A stretch of 64,000 bases of DNA from Alphaproteobacteria bacterium (GCA_020632795.1 JACKEV010000009.1:124001-188000), one strand, 5' to 3'. Shown: positions 51,589-60,890, counted from the stretch's first letter. The notes: generated by a model from the letters alone, not told the origin. Made by a program: numbers and translations.

Positions 51589-52977
51589 ATGGCAACAAGC
51601 GCACGGGGGAGCCAGGCTCCCATGCATCGCGTCCTGCTGGTCGTGATCGCAGCCTCGCTGGGGGTCGCTGACGGCGCTCAGGCCGCGTCGCCGGGCAACG
51701 GCGTCCGCATCGGCGACGCCAAGCTGGTGCCCTCCGCGGTGGTCGGGCTCGAGTTCTCGTCCAACCCCTACCTCGCTGAGGGCGGCAACGGCGAGAGCGC
51801 CACCGTCCCTGCGTTCAACCTCATGGTCCAGCCGGCCGCCCGCCTGGACTCGATCACCACCCCGCTGGAGCTGCACCTCTCGGCGGACCTCACCGCCCGC
51901 AAGTTCCTGTCCAGCACCACCACGAACCTCGACCGGGCCAGCGACGCCAACGCCATGTTGAAGGCCAACATCCTGCCCAAGGCCCCCGTCGGGGTGATGG
52001 TGCAGGACACGTTCTTCAACCAGAACCGCCCGTCCGAGGCTCGCTTCGCGGACCGCAGCAAGGGCCGCCGCCCGTTCATCACCCAGCTCCACAACGACAC
52101 CGGGGCCTTCGTCTCGGTGCACCCGGGTGGCGCGCTGACCATCGACGTGGGCGGGCAGTTCGTCTACGACAACTTCCGCACCAACCCCGGCTCCAGCTTC
52201 ACCGGCCAGGACTACCTGAACAGCCGCACCAGCTACGGACCGGGGCTCAACGTCGAGTGGGCGTTCTTCCCCAAGACCGCGCTGGTCGGCGGCTTCTCCT
52301 ACGACTGGTACAACTGGGACAAGCAGGTCATCAACACGGTCGGCGGCGCGGTCGCGGAGTTCTCCGATCCCCTGCTGGCGATGCCGGACTCCCGGGGCTG
52401 GCGGGCGAACGCCGGCGTGGTCGGGCGGTTCACCCGGAAGCTCGTCCTCAACGCCATCGTCGGCTACGGCATGCTGACCTACGACACCGAGTCGGTCACC
52501 AGCGTCGCCGATGCCTACAGCTCCATCGGTGAGCTGGACGTCAGCCAGGGCTGGGACGCCAGCGTCCGCGGCAAGTACGGCGTCACCGCGATCGCCCAGC
52601 TCGCCTACACCCCCCGCAAGGGGCACACCGTCAGCGCGGGCTACATCCGCGACTACGAGGACTCCTGGTTCACCAACTTCGTGGCCTACAACTACGCCTT
52701 CGCGAAGTACGAGGGGACCTTGAGCCGGCGCTTCCGGGTGAGCGTGGACGGGGGCTACCGCTTGGAGAGCTACCTCGGGCACCTGGCCCGCCAGGACCAC
52801 GTGGTCCGGGCCACCGGGTACTTCACCTACCAGCCGTTGGAGTGGCTGGAGGCCACCGCCAGCGTCGGATGGCGGCGCCGGGCGGCCTCCAACCTCGACC
52901 CGAGCACCTTCGCGGTCCAGTCGTCCCGCGAGTACGACAACATCCCGGTCTCGCTGCTGTTCACGTTCCGCTACTGA
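51589..52977 (+). CDS. Outer-membrane beta-barrel protein of the motor-like cluster (GltH/NfsH-type position)
   Basis: The 462-residue protein has a signal peptide (MHRVLLVVIAASLGVADGAQA after a short N-extension; ATG 51589 follows AGGA). The rest alternates short amphipathic strands and turns: LVPSAVVGLEFSSNPYLAEGG, LELHLSADLTARKFL, LNVEWAFFPKTALVGGFSYDWYNW, TVSAGYIRDYED and VRATGYFTYQPLEWLEATASVGWRRR. It ends LLFTFRY with the terminal aromatic residue needed for barrel insertion. The NPYLAE start and barrel length suggest 14-18 strands. Similar barrels end Glt and Nfs loci and are thought to anchor the machine or export polymer. The gene is last in the cluster; galE converges from the other side. 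Confidence 0.8.
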   Translation: MATSARGSQAPMHRVLLVVIAASLGVADGAQAASPGNGVRIGDAKLVPSAVVGLEFSSNPYLAEGGNGESATVPAFNLMVQPAARLDSITTPLELHLSADLTARKFLSSTTTNLDRASDANAMLKANILPKAPVGVMVQDTFFNQNRPSEARFADRSKGRRPFITQLHNDTGAFVSVHPGGALTIDVGGQFVYDNFRTNPGSSFTGQDYLNSRTSYGPGLNVEWAFFPKTALVGGFSYDWYNWDKQVINTVGGAVAEFSDPLLAMPDSRGWRANAGVVGRFTRKLVLNAIVGYGMLTYDTESVTSVADAYSSIGELDVSQGWDASVRGKYGVTAIAQLAYTPRKGHTVSAGYIRDYEDSWFTNFVAYNYAFAKYEGTLSRRFRVSVDGGYRLESYLGHLARQDHVVRATGYFTYQPLEWLEATASVGWRRRAASNLDPSTFAVQSSREYDNIPVSLLFTFRY

Positions 52978-53004
52978 GCGGAACCTCAGGGCCGGCGCAC
53001 CCGC

Positions 53005-53982
53005 TCAGTAGCGCGGCGCCCGCGTCCAACGCCAGGCCGAGGCGATGATCTCCTCCAACTCGGTGTGCTTGGGGGTCCAGCCCAGCTCCCGACGGATGGC
53101 CGCAGCGGAGGCCCAGACCTTGGGCGGGTCGCCCTCCCGGCGCGCGGCGTCCTCGCGCGGGACCGTGAGGCCGCTGACGCGCGCCACCGCGTCGAGGACC
53201 TGGAGGACGGAGCTGCCGCGGCCGGTGCCCAGGTTCCACGCCGAGCCCGGGTGACCCCGCCACATGGCCTCCAGCGCCGACAGGTGGGCCTCCGCGAGGT
53301 CCATGACGTGGACATAATCGCGGATGCAGGTGCCGTCCGGGGTGTCGTAGTCCCGCCCGTAGACCTGAAGCGGCGGGCGGCGGCCGAGGGCTGCGTCGAA
53401 GGCGAGGGGGATGAGGTGGGTCTCCACCGCGTGCGACTCGCCGAGCTCGCCGCTGGGGTGGGCGCCCGCAGCGTTGAAGTACCGCAGCGAGCTGATCCGC
53501 AGGCCGTGGCGGAGGCGGACCTCATCCAGCATCTGCTCCACCATCCACTTGGAGAGCCCGTAGGGGCTCATCGGCGCCTTGGGGTGGGCCTCGTCCACCG
53601 GCACGTACTGCGGCGCGCCGTAGATCGAGCAGCTTGAGGAGAACAGGAGTGTGTCCACCCCGGCCTCGATCATCGCGGCGATCAGGGTCGCGGTGCCCCC
53701 CACGTTCACGTCGAAGTAGAGCGCCGGGTTGGCGGTGGACTCGCTGACCAGCGCGCGGGCGGCGAAGTGGACCACCGCGTCGAACGGGCGCGACTGCAGC
53801 GCGTCACGCATCGCCGCCCGGTCGCGGATGTCCGCCACGATCAACGGACCGGACACGGCCTCCCGGTGGCCCGCGGAGAGGTCGTCCAGCACAACGACCT
53901 CGACGCCCCGCTCCGACAGCAGTCTCGCGCAGTGCGAGCCGATGTACCCCGCCCCGCCGACCACCAGTACGACCTTGGACAT
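53005..53982 (-). CDS. galE: UDP-glucose 4-epimerase
   Basis: This 325-residue cytoplasmic SDR enzyme interconverts UDP-glucose and UDP-galactose with bound NAD. It has the glycine motif VVGGAGYIGSHCARLL, the serine strand LLFSSSCSIYGAPQYVPV, the catalytic SPYGLSKWMVEQ, LRYFNAAGAHPSGELGE, and the diagnostic GTCIRDYVHVMDLAEAHL. The ending ELGWTPKHTELEEII is usual for GalE. It probably supplies galactose for surface glycans. It lies tail to tail with the barrel gene and diverges from ftsK across a 125-base AT-rich region. Confidence 0.94.
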   Translation of the reverse strand: MSKVVLVVGGAGYIGSHCARLLSERGVEVVVLDDLSAGHREAVSGPLIVADIRDRAAMRDALQSRPFDAVVHFAARALVSESTANPALYFDVNVGGTATLIAAMIEAGVDTLLFSSSCSIYGAPQYVPVDEAHPKAPMSPYGLSKWMVEQMLDEVRLRHGLRISSLRYFNAAGAHPSGELGESHAVETHLIPLAFDAALGRRPPLQVYGRDYDTPDGTCIRDYVHVMDLAEAHLSALEAMWRGHPGSAWNLGTGRGSSVLQVLDAVARVSGLTVPREDAARREGDPPKVWASAAAIRRELGWTPKHTELEEIIASAWRWTRAPRY

Positions 53983-54037
53983 CCGAGAACTCCATCACCG
54001 CGCCCTGACAAGGAAGGCGTGCATGAGTTGATGTGAT

Positions 54038-54067
54038 ACCTTAATATAAGTGATGACATGTCAACCC
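54038..54067. promoter_or_regulatory. AT-rich divergent galE/ftsK control region with TGACATGTCA dyad
   Basis: Between the galE and ftsK starts, bases about 54035-54065 are exceptionally AT-rich for this genome. A perfect ten-base palindrome TGACATGTCA lies at 54054-54063. On the minus strand it forms part of TTGACA, a consensus -35 element for galE, though no strong -10 follows at the right distance. The dyad may be an operator. Confidence 0.42.
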
Positions 54068-54107
54068 CCATCCCGGGGGCAGGGGTCCTGCATCGTTGGA
54101 GTAGCCC

Positions 54108-56921
54108 GTGGCCCGCACCCGCACACGAAAGGCTGAGGCTGAGAACACCAGCGCGCCGCCGGCCCGCGCGCGCCGGAAGCAGACGAAGGCGCCTGCCCGC
54201 AAGCAGGGCCGGGCCAGCCCAGCGGAGCGATCGGAGTCCACCGGCTTCACGCCCGAGAACCGTCGCGCCTTGTTCTTCATCGGGCTGCTCGCGGCCTGTG
54301 GCTTCACCGTCCTGTCCCTGCTCTCCTACTCACCGACCGACCCGGCGTTCTCCCGCCGCTCCTCGGTCGAGGAGGTCGCGAACTGGTGCGGCCGCAGCGG
54401 CGCGCTGCTCGCTGACGTCCTCTATCAGCTCATCGGCTGGTCGGCGTGGATGGTGATCCCTCTGACCGCGTGGATCTGGCTGCGGTTCGCCCGTCGGGAC
54501 GCGGCCACCGCCTTCCGCCTGGCCGCAGGCGCCTTCGGGACCTGGCTCGTGGCGGCCTTCCTGGGCCTGCTCTTCTACCCTGATGTCGAGGGATCCTTCC
54601 CTGCGGGCGGCGCGCTGGGCACCACCACCGCAGGCTGGCTGCTGGTTCACGTCGGCGCGGTCGGCTCCTACGTGATGGTCGTGGCTGTGCTCGCGGCGAT
54701 GGCCACCGTCGTGTTCGGCGTCGACTGGGAGCAGCTCGCGGAGCGCGGCGTGGGCATGGTCGAGGGCTCCACGCCCCGCATCGGGCGCCTGCTGCGCCAG
54801 GCGGGCTTCGCGGCGGCCGGCCGGGTGTCCACCGCGGCCCGCGCGGCGGTCTCCGAGGTCCGGGAGCGCGCTCGTGGCAGCGCCAGCGACACCGAGGACG
54901 GGTGGTTCGAGGAGCATGGCGATCCGGACAGCGAGGACTCCATCGCCACCGGACCCAGCCTGGGGGCGCCCGGCTCCATCGAGGTCGCCGTGCAGGAGCC
55001 CGAGCTGGGGGATGTGGGTCGCATCGCGATCGATCGCACCGACACCCACTTCGACACCGCCCCCCCCATGGACCGGGATGAGCCCACCGCCTACGCCCAG
55101 CGCGAGCTGGTCGAGGTCGAGATCGACCCCACCGTCGCCACCGAGCCGCCGGTCGAGGCCCCCGTCGAGGTGGAGCCGAGCATGGACGACCTGCCGTCGG
55201 TGTTCGACGCCCCGGACCCGCTCGGCGTCGAGCGCACCGCCCCCCGGGTCGCCGAGCCGGAGCCCGTGGACGAGCCCGAGCCGGTCGTCGTCGCCCGCCC
55301 CGCGCCGGTCGCCCGTGTGGCCCCCCGGCCCTCCGCGCCGGCCAGCGAGCCCTCCTTCTCCGCCCCCATCGAGCCCGGCAACCTGGTCTCCGGGGGTGAC
55401 GACGAGGACGACAGCATCATCCAGTGGCCCGACGACCCCGAGACGGTCTTCGAGCTGCCCTCGCTCGCCCTGCTCGACACCCACGACCGCGACGTCAGCG
55501 TGCTCGACGAGGAGGAGCTGCGGCGCATGGCCGACGCCCTCGTCGAGAAGCTCGCCAACTTCAACATCAAGGGTGAGGTCACCGCCATCCGGCCCGGCCC
55601 GGTGATCACGGTCTTCGAGTACCTGCCCGCTCCCGGCATCAAGGTCTCCCGCATCGCGGGCCTGGCCGACGACATCGCGATGGCCATGCGCGCGCTGCGT
55701 GTCCGCATCGTCGCCCCCATCCCGGGCAAGGGCGTGGTCGGCATCGAGATCCCCAACAGGCGCCGGCAGACGGTCTGGTACCGCGACATGCTGGTGTCCA
55801 CCGAGTTCCGCGACAAGGACTGGGTGCTGCCGATGGCGCTGGGCAAGACCACCACCGGCCACCCCTTCATCGCGGACCTGGCCAAGATGCCCCACCTCCT
55901 GGTGGGCGGCACCACCGGCTCGGGCAAGTCCGTCGGCGTCAACTCGATGCTGATGACGCTGCTGTTCCACCGGAACCCCGACGACCTCAAGATGATCCTG
56001 ATCGACCCCAAGATGCTGGAGTTCGAGCTGTATCAGGACATCCCCCACCTCCTTCACCCCGTCGTCACCGAGCCCAAGCTCGCCGCCGCCGCCCTCAAGT
56101 GGGCCTGCACCGAGATGGACGAGCGCTACCGCATCCTGGCCCGCTGGGGGACCCGCAACATCGCCTCGTTCAACCGCAAGGTCGAGCGCGAGCTGGAGGA
56201 CTGGAACGAGCAGAAGGCCCGCCGCTACGCCCCCCGAAAGTGGCCGAAGGACGAGCCCCTCCCGCTCCCCCAGAAGTTCCCCTACATCGTCATCGTCATC
56301 GACGAGCTGGCGGACCTCATGATGGTCGCCTCCAAGGAGGTCGAGGAGTCCATCGTGCGGCTGGCCCAGAAGGCCCGCGCCTGCGGCATCCACCTCATCG
56401 TGGCCACCCAGCGGCCCTCCGTGGACGTCATCACCGGGCTCATCAAGGCGAACATGCCCTCCCGCATCGCCTTCCAGGTCCGCTCCCGCACCGACGGCCG
56501 CACCATCCTGGACCAGAACGGCGCGGAGGCCCTGCTGGGCAAGGGCGACATGCTCTACCTGCCCCCTGGCGTGAGCGGCCTCCAGCGCCTGCACGGCCCC
56601 TTCGTCGCCGACGAGGAGGTCCAGCGGGTCGCGGACTTCCTTCGGTCCCAGGCCGAGCCCAGCTACGACGCCGAGATCCGGGTCGAGGATGAGGGCGGCG
56701 GCGGCGAGATCCCCGAGGACGAGTTCGACGAGTTCTACGACCTCGCGGTCCAGATCGTCACCGAGGCGGGCAAGGCGTCCACCTCCATGATCCAGCGCCA
56801 CCTCAAGATCGGCTACAACCGGGCGGCCCGGATCATCGACTGCATGGAGCAGGAAGGGGTCGTGGGGCCGGCGGACGGGGCCCGTCCGCGGAAGGTCCTC
56901 GTGGGCGCCATCGAGGCCTGA
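54108..56921 (+). CDS. ftsK: FtsK/SpoIIIE-family DNA translocase
   Basis: This 937-residue septal ATPase pumps chromosome ends during division. The basic N-terminus (ARTRTRKAEAEN) is followed by four or five membrane helices (about 45-200; LFFIGLLAACGFTVLSLLSY, YQLIGWSAWMVIPLTAWIWL, VGSYVMVVAVLAAMATVVFG). A Pro/Glu/Val-rich linker spans about 250-420. The motor domain has the alpha part (GPVITVFEYLPAPGIKVSRI) and beta part with Walker A VGGTTGSGKSVGVNSM near 605 and Walker B IVIVIDELADLMMVA near 730. The C-terminal gamma winged helix (SMIQRHLKIGYNRAARIID) reads KOPS-type DNA signals. The GTG start follows GGAG. lolA follows, as in many proteobacteria. Confidence 0.96.
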   Translation: MARTRTRKAEAENTSAPPARARRKQTKAPARKQGRASPAERSESTGFTPENRRALFFIGLLAACGFTVLSLLSYSPTDPAFSRRSSVEEVANWCGRSGALLADVLYQLIGWSAWMVIPLTAWIWLRFARRDAATAFRLAAGAFGTWLVAAFLGLLFYPDVEGSFPAGGALGTTTAGWLLVHVGAVGSYVMVVAVLAAMATVVFGVDWEQLAERGVGMVEGSTPRIGRLLRQAGFAAAGRVSTAARAAVSEVRERARGSASDTEDGWFEEHGDPDSEDSIATGPSLGAPGSIEVAVQEPELGDVGRIAIDRTDTHFDTAPPMDRDEPTAYAQRELVEVEIDPTVATEPPVEAPVEVEPSMDDLPSVFDAPDPLGVERTAPRVAEPEPVDEPEPVVVARPAPVARVAPRPSAPASEPSFSAPIEPGNLVSGGDDEDDSIIQWPDDPETVFELPSLALLDTHDRDVSVLDEEELRRMADALVEKLANFNIKGEVTAIRPGPVITVFEYLPAPGIKVSRIAGLADDIAMAMRALRVRIVAPIPGKGVVGIEIPNRRRQTVWYRDMLVSTEFRDKDWVLPMALGKTTTGHPFIADLAKMPHLLVGGTTGSGKSVGVNSMLMTLLFHRNPDDLKMILIDPKMLEFELYQDIPHLLHPVVTEPKLAAAALKWACTEMDERYRILARWGTRNIASFNRKVERELEDWNEQKARRYAPRKWPKDEPLPLPQKFPYIVIVIDELADLMMVASKEVEESIVRLAQKARACGIHLIVATQRPSVDVITGLIKANMPSRIAFQVRSRTDGRTILDQNGAEALLGKGDMLYLPPGVSGLQRLHGPFVADEEVQRVADFLRSQAEPSYDAEIRVEDEGGGGEIPEDEFDEFYDLAVQIVTEAGKASTSMIQRHLKIGYNRAARIIDCMEQEGVVGPADGARPRKVLVGAIEA

Positions 56922-57091
56922 TCCTCTGTCAAACTATGTCATCCGGCGAATAGCGGGCGCGCTGCTGCGTCGGTGTCGGTGAATCTCCTTCCCATCGCAC
57001 CGAGGAGCTTGGCATGCTTGCGAGCGTCCCCCCCACGCGCTACACCTTGCGCTCTGTGTACAACGGAATTCGATCCCCTCTGGAGGCGGTC

Positions 57092-57781
57092 GTGCGACCC
57101 ATGAAGCGATTCGCGGCAGCGCTGGCAGTCCTGGTGCCTCTTGCGCTCGCGGTGCCCGCCATCGCGGCGGAGGAAGGCCCGGCCACGGTCGAGGAGCTGG
57201 TGACCGAGGTCGAGAAGGCCTACGACGACGTCTCCAGCCTCAAGGCGGACTTCGTGCTGGTCACCCGCTCGGCGGCCATGGGCGAGCGGAAGGAGCGCGG
57301 CAAGGTCACCCTCAAGCGCCCCAAGATGATGCGCTGGGACTCCCGCACCCCCAACGGCCAGGGCAGCCTCTTCGTCACCGACGGCGCGAAGATGTGGGTC
57401 TACACCCCCGCCAACGCCCAGGTGCTGGTGTTCAACGACGTCAGCAACGCCGGCGCCAGCGCGGGCCTCGTCGATCTGCTCGACAACCTGGGCAACATGG
57501 ACGAGTACTTCGACGCCAGCCTCATGGAGCCCCAGTCCCTCCAGGACAAGAAGTCGGTCGGCGTGGTGCTCAAGCCCAAGTCCGAGAGCCAGTTCAGCGA
57601 GATCCGGCTGGTCTTCTCCCGCAAGAAGTATGAGCTGGAGCAGGTCACCACGGTCGACGTGCTGGGCGCCGAGACCGAGATCAGCTTCTCCCAGGTCCGG
57701 GTGAACCAGGAGATCGCGGACGGCGAGTTCTCCTTCACCGCGCCCGACGGCGCGGAGGTCATCAACGCCGACGGCATCTGA
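57092..57781 (+). CDS. lolA: Outer-membrane lipoprotein carrier protein LolA
   Basis: The 229-residue periplasmic chaperone ferries lipoproteins from the inner to the outer membrane. It has a signal peptide (MKRFAAALAVLVPLALAVPAIAAE). The half-barrel fold follows: YDDVSSLKADFVLVTRS, KERGKVTLKRPKMMRWD, GSLFVTDGAKMWVYTPAN and a late strand TVDVLGAETEISFSQVRVN. This matches LolA/LppC-type proteins in length and order. GGAGG at 57082-57086 fits a GTG start at 57092; the ATG at 57101 is the alternative and removes three residues. It is downstream of ftsK by about 170 bases, a common pairing. Confidence 0.87.
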   Translation: MRPMKRFAAALAVLVPLALAVPAIAAEEGPATVEELVTEVEKAYDDVSSLKADFVLVTRSAAMGERKERGKVTLKRPKMMRWDSRTPNGQGSLFVTDGAKMWVYTPANAQVLVFNDVSNAGASAGLVDLLDNLGNMDEYFDASLMEPQSLQDKKSVGVVLKPKSESQFSEIRLVFSRKKYELEQVTTVDVLGAETEISFSQVRVNQEIADGEFSFTAPDGAEVINADGI

Positions 57782-57800
57782 GCCGCTGGGAGCCCCCTGC

Positions 57801-59135
57801 ATGGAGCGTGTCCACCTCGTCTCTCTTGGCTGCGCGAAGAACCGCGTGGACTCCGAGGTCATGGTGGGCAAGCTGCTCGCCCGCGACTGCGCGCTGGTGG
57901 ACGACCCCGCCAGCGCGGACGTGATCATCGTCAACACCTGCAGCTTCATCCAGCCGGCCACCGAGGAGTCCATCGAGACGGTCCTGGAGATGGCGCGGTT
58001 CAAGGACGCGGGGCAGTGCCAGAAGCTGGTGGTCACCGGCTGCATGGTCCAGCGCTACGGCGCGGCGCTGGAGGACGAGCTGCCCGAGGTCGACCACTTC
58101 CTGGGGACGGGCGAGTACCACCGCATCGACGAGGTGCTGGCCGCCCGGGCGGGCGCGGCCCCCCGCAGCTTCGTGGACGTGCCCCTGTACATCCACGACG
58201 AGCTGGCCCCCCGGGTCAACTCCTGGGCAAAGCACTCCGCCTACCTCAAGATCTCCGAGGGCTGCAACCACCGCTGCACCTTCTGCATCATCCCTCAGCT
58301 CCGGGGTCGGCTGCGCTCCCGCACCGTGGAGTCCCTCGCCGCCGAGGCCCTGCGCCTGGTCTCCGAGGGCGTGCGGGAGATCAACATCATCTCCCAGGAC
58401 ACCACCGCCTACGGCCGCGACCTTTACGGGCAGCCCCGGCTCGACGCCCTGCTGCGCGCGCTGGCGGGCATCGAGGGTCTGGACTGGATCCGGCTGCACT
58501 ACGCCTACCCCATCGGGCTGCCGGACAGCCTGCTGGAGGTCATCGCGACCGAGCCCAAGGTTGTGCCCTACCTGGACATGCCGCTCCAGCACGCCTCCGG
58601 GCGTATGCTCAAGGCCATGAAGCGCGGCGTGACCCGCGCCGGCCAGGATCGCATCCTGGAGCGGGTGCGCCGCTTCGTCCCCGACATCGCGATCCGCAGC
58701 ACCTTCATCGTGGGCTTCCCCGGCGAGACCGAGGCCGACTTCGAGGAGCTGCTCGACTTCGTCGAGGCGCAGCGCTTCACCCGCGTGGGCGTGTTCACCT
58801 ACTTCCAGGAGGAGGGCACCCCCGCCGCCGAGCTGCCGGATCAGGTCCCGGACGCGGTCAAGCAGCGGCGGCAGGAGGACCTGATGGCGCTGCAGGCCGA
58901 GATCAGCCAGGCCCAGCACGACGCGCTCATCGGTCGGGAGGTGACGGTGATGGTCGACGGCGTCTCCGAGGAGCACGAGCTGCTGCTCACCGGCCGCATG
59001 CCCAGCCAGGCCCCCGACGTCGACGGTCAGGTGTTCCTCAGCTCGGCCCCCGGGGGGCTTCGGCCGGGGCAGATCGTGCCCTGCCGCATCACCCAGGCGA
59101 CCGCCTACGACCTGGTGGGCGAGGTCCTCGCCTGA
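57801..59135 (+). CDS. rimO: Ribosomal protein S12 methylthiotransferase RimO
   Basis: This 444-residue radical-SAM enzyme adds a methylthio group to an Asp of ribosomal protein S12. The UPF0004 domain holds the auxiliary-cluster cysteines: LGCAKNRVDSE, NTCSFI and TGCMVQR. The radical-SAM CxxxCxxC reads EGCNHRCTFCIIP near residue 155, followed by the product-typical RGRLRSR. The C-terminal TRAM domain (about 370-440, GREVTVMVDGVSEE) is present. SLGCAKNRVDSE and the RGxxRSRTxE block separate it from MiaB. Length and order are standard. The glycosyltransferase gene starts immediately at its stop. Confidence 0.96.
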   Translation: MERVHLVSLGCAKNRVDSEVMVGKLLARDCALVDDPASADVIIVNTCSFIQPATEESIETVLEMARFKDAGQCQKLVVTGCMVQRYGAALEDELPEVDHFLGTGEYHRIDEVLAARAGAAPRSFVDVPLYIHDELAPRVNSWAKHSAYLKISEGCNHRCTFCIIPQLRGRLRSRTVESLAAEALRLVSEGVREINIISQDTTAYGRDLYGQPRLDALLRALAGIEGLDWIRLHYAYPIGLPDSLLEVIATEPKVVPYLDMPLQHASGRMLKAMKRGVTRAGQDRILERVRRFVPDIAIRSTFIVGFPGETEADFEELLDFVEAQRFTRVGVFTYFQEEGTPAAELPDQVPDAVKQRRQEDLMALQAEISQAQHDALIGREVTVMVDGVSEEHELLLTGRMPSQAPDVDGQVFLSSAPGGLRPGQIVPCRITQATAYDLVGEVLA

Positions 59136-59876
59136 ATGGACCCCCGCCCGGTCAGCATCTCGATCGTCTTCCCGGCGTTCAACGAGGCTGAGAACATCGG
59201 GCCGTCCATCGCCCACGCGGTCGCCGTGCTCGACGAGATGGGGGCGGACTTCGAGGTCATCGTGGTCGACGACGGCTCCTCGGACGCCACCCGCGCGGTG
59301 GCCGACCGGGCCTCGTCCGACGACCCCCGGGTGCGCAGCATCCACCACCCCCGCAACCGGGGCTACGGCGCGGCGCTCAAGACCGGCATCCTGGCGGCCA
59401 CCAAGGAGCTGATCTTCTTCACCGACGCCGACCTCCAGTTCGACCTCGCCGAGCTGGGGGGCCTGCTGGCCTGGGCCGACCGCTACGACATCATCGCCGG
59501 CTACCGCGCCCGGCGCTCCGACCCGCCCCACCGGCGGCTGAACGCCTGGGCCTGGGGCAAGCTCATCGGGCTGTTGTTCGACCTGGAAGTGCGGGACATC
59601 GACTGCGCCTTCAAGGTGTTCCGTCGGCAGGTCTTCGACCGCGTCCCCATCCACTCGGTGGGGGCCTTCGTGAACTCCGAGATCCTGGTGCGGGCCAGGG
59701 CTGAGGGCTTCTCCCTCAAGCAGATCCCGGTCAGCCACTATCCTCGGGTCGCCGGCACCCAGACCGGGGCGCGTCCTCGGGTCATCGCGCGGGCGTTCGT
59801 GGAGCTGGGGCGCCTGCACCGCGAGCTGCGCACCCTCGACCGCCTGCCCGCCGAGCGTCGGGAGGAGCTGAGCTGA
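59136..59876 (+). CDS. Family 2 glycosyltransferase, dolichyl-phosphate-mannose-synthase-like
   Basis: The 246-residue GT-A enzyme opens ISIVFPAFNEAENIGPSI, then VIVVDDGSSDATR, NRGYGAALKTGILAATKE and FFTDADLQFD with the metal-binding DAD near residue 98. The DCAFKVFRRQVFDRV and VSHYPRVAGTQTGA blocks are those of polyprenyl-phosphate hexose synthases. There is no C-terminal membrane anchor. It likely loads a sugar from a nucleotide donor onto a lipid carrier at the cytoplasmic face. It begins directly at the rimO stop. Its own stop abuts that of the convergent polysaccharide-deacetylase-like gene (TGATCA). Confidence 0.88.
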   Translation: MDPRPVSISIVFPAFNEAENIGPSIAHAVAVLDEMGADFEVIVVDDGSSDATRAVADRASSDDPRVRSIHHPRNRGYGAALKTGILAATKELIFFTDADLQFDLAELGGLLAWADRYDIIAGYRARRSDPPHRRLNAWAWGKLIGLLFDLEVRDIDCAFKVFRRQVFDRVPIHSVGAFVNSEILVRARAEGFSLKQIPVSHYPRVAGTQTGARPRVIARAFVELGRLHRELRTLDRLPAERREELS

Positions 59877-60890
59877 TCAGCCCTCGGGGTGGCGGACGTC
59901 CAGCGCCTCGGTGAGGTAGAGCGGGCGCACCCGGGCGGCCCCGGAGGCCAGCCACCGCACGGCGGCGTCGGCGCTGGCGAGCGGGACCACCGCGACCGCC
60001 GCCCCGTGGGTCGCCGCCAGATGCACCAGGCGCCCCTCCCAGCCCTCCGCCTCCCGGGACAGGTCCAGGTCCGGGGCGACGGTGCGGACCCCTGCAGCGC
60101 GCGCCTGGCGGTTCAGGTCGGGGTGGAGCCCGTGGGGGTGGAAGAGGAAGAGGGGGTGGCGACGGATGGGCTCCAGCGGCAGCGTCCGGTGGCCGTCGTG
60201 CAGGGCGAGGCCGCTGGGGTGGTAGACGCCGGTGAGCAGCGTGGTCAGGGCCTCGGGGGCGGCGGCGTCCTCGCCCTCAGGGAGCTGGAGCAGCACCTCC
60301 TTGTGCGCGCGGACCGCGTCGCGGGACTGGCGCAGGGCGAAGGGGGTGAAGGGCTCGATGGCCACGGTGAGGGGGACCCGCGCGCGGAGCACCCGGGCGG
60401 CGGCAGGCCCGTCCCGGCCCAGGCCGGTCACCACCAGCGCGAGGCCGGGGCGCGCGTCGCCGGTCAGGGCGGGGAGCTGCTCGCCGCCGGCCAGCAGCTC
60501 GACGCGGTGGGTGAGCTGGGGGCCGACGTACACGCGCACCGTGACGTCCAGGCCGTTCTCGGAGGTGGCGTAGACCTCGGCCGCGTCCAGGGCGCTCAGC
60601 GCGCTGCGCAGCGCCTCGGCGCGGGCCTCGGGGGGCTCGGCGCTGCTCAGGCGCACCTGGAGGACGCGGGGCACCGCCTCGCGCTGTTGGAGCAGGGCCT
60701 CGCCGGCCGCGTCGCCCAGCGCGCGGACCAGCGCGGCGTCCAGGGCGTCGAGCTGCGCGGGGGTGGCGGTGCGCTGGGCCGGGGGCGCCGAGCCGCCGCG
60801 GACCGCGCGCTGGGCGAGCTGATCGGTGACCGCGACGACCAGCAGCAGGGCCAGCAGGACCCCCAGCGCGACCGCCAGCGGGCGCTTCAT
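59877..60890 (-). CDS. Divergent polysaccharide deacetylase (YibQ/DUF610-like), degenerate active site
   Basis: The 337-residue protein has an N-terminal membrane anchor (PLAVALGVLLALLLVVAVTD) and a periplasmic domain. The C-terminal 210 residues follow the divergent polysaccharide deacetylase plan: LALVVTGLGRDGPAAARVL, VPLTVAIEPFTPFA, AHKEVLLQLPEGE, a late FLFHPHGLHPDLN block and LDLSREAE. The usual catalytic DDLG is TGLG here, so hydrolysis is unlikely. The start at 60890 (MKRPLAVAL) avoids a non-hydrophobic extension. It stands last after ftsX, envC-like and S41 genes, an order seen in many proteobacteria, though a 243-base gap separates it from the protease. A regulatory role in septal wall splitting is inferred. 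Confidence 0.77.
   Translation of the reverse strand: MKRPLAVALGVLLALLLVVAVTDQLAQRAVRGGSAPPAQRTATPAQLDALDAALVRALGDAAGEALLQQREAVPRVLQVRLSSAEPPEARAEALRSALSALDAAEVYATSENGLDVTVRVYVGPQLTHRVELLAGGEQLPALTGDARPGLALVVTGLGRDGPAAARVLRARVPLTVAIEPFTPFALRQSRDAVRAHKEVLLQLPEGEDAAAPEALTTLLTGVYHPSGLALHDGHRTLPLEPIRRHPLFLFHPHGLHPDLNRQARAAGVRTVAPDLDLSREAEGWEGRLVHLAATHGAAVAVVPLASADAAVRWLASGAARVRPLYLTEALDVRHPEG

Noticed and set aside
54330..56801. 823-codon antisense frame opposite ftsK
   Set aside because: Shadow of ftsK; Gly/Asp/Val/Leu-rich with no fold or start.
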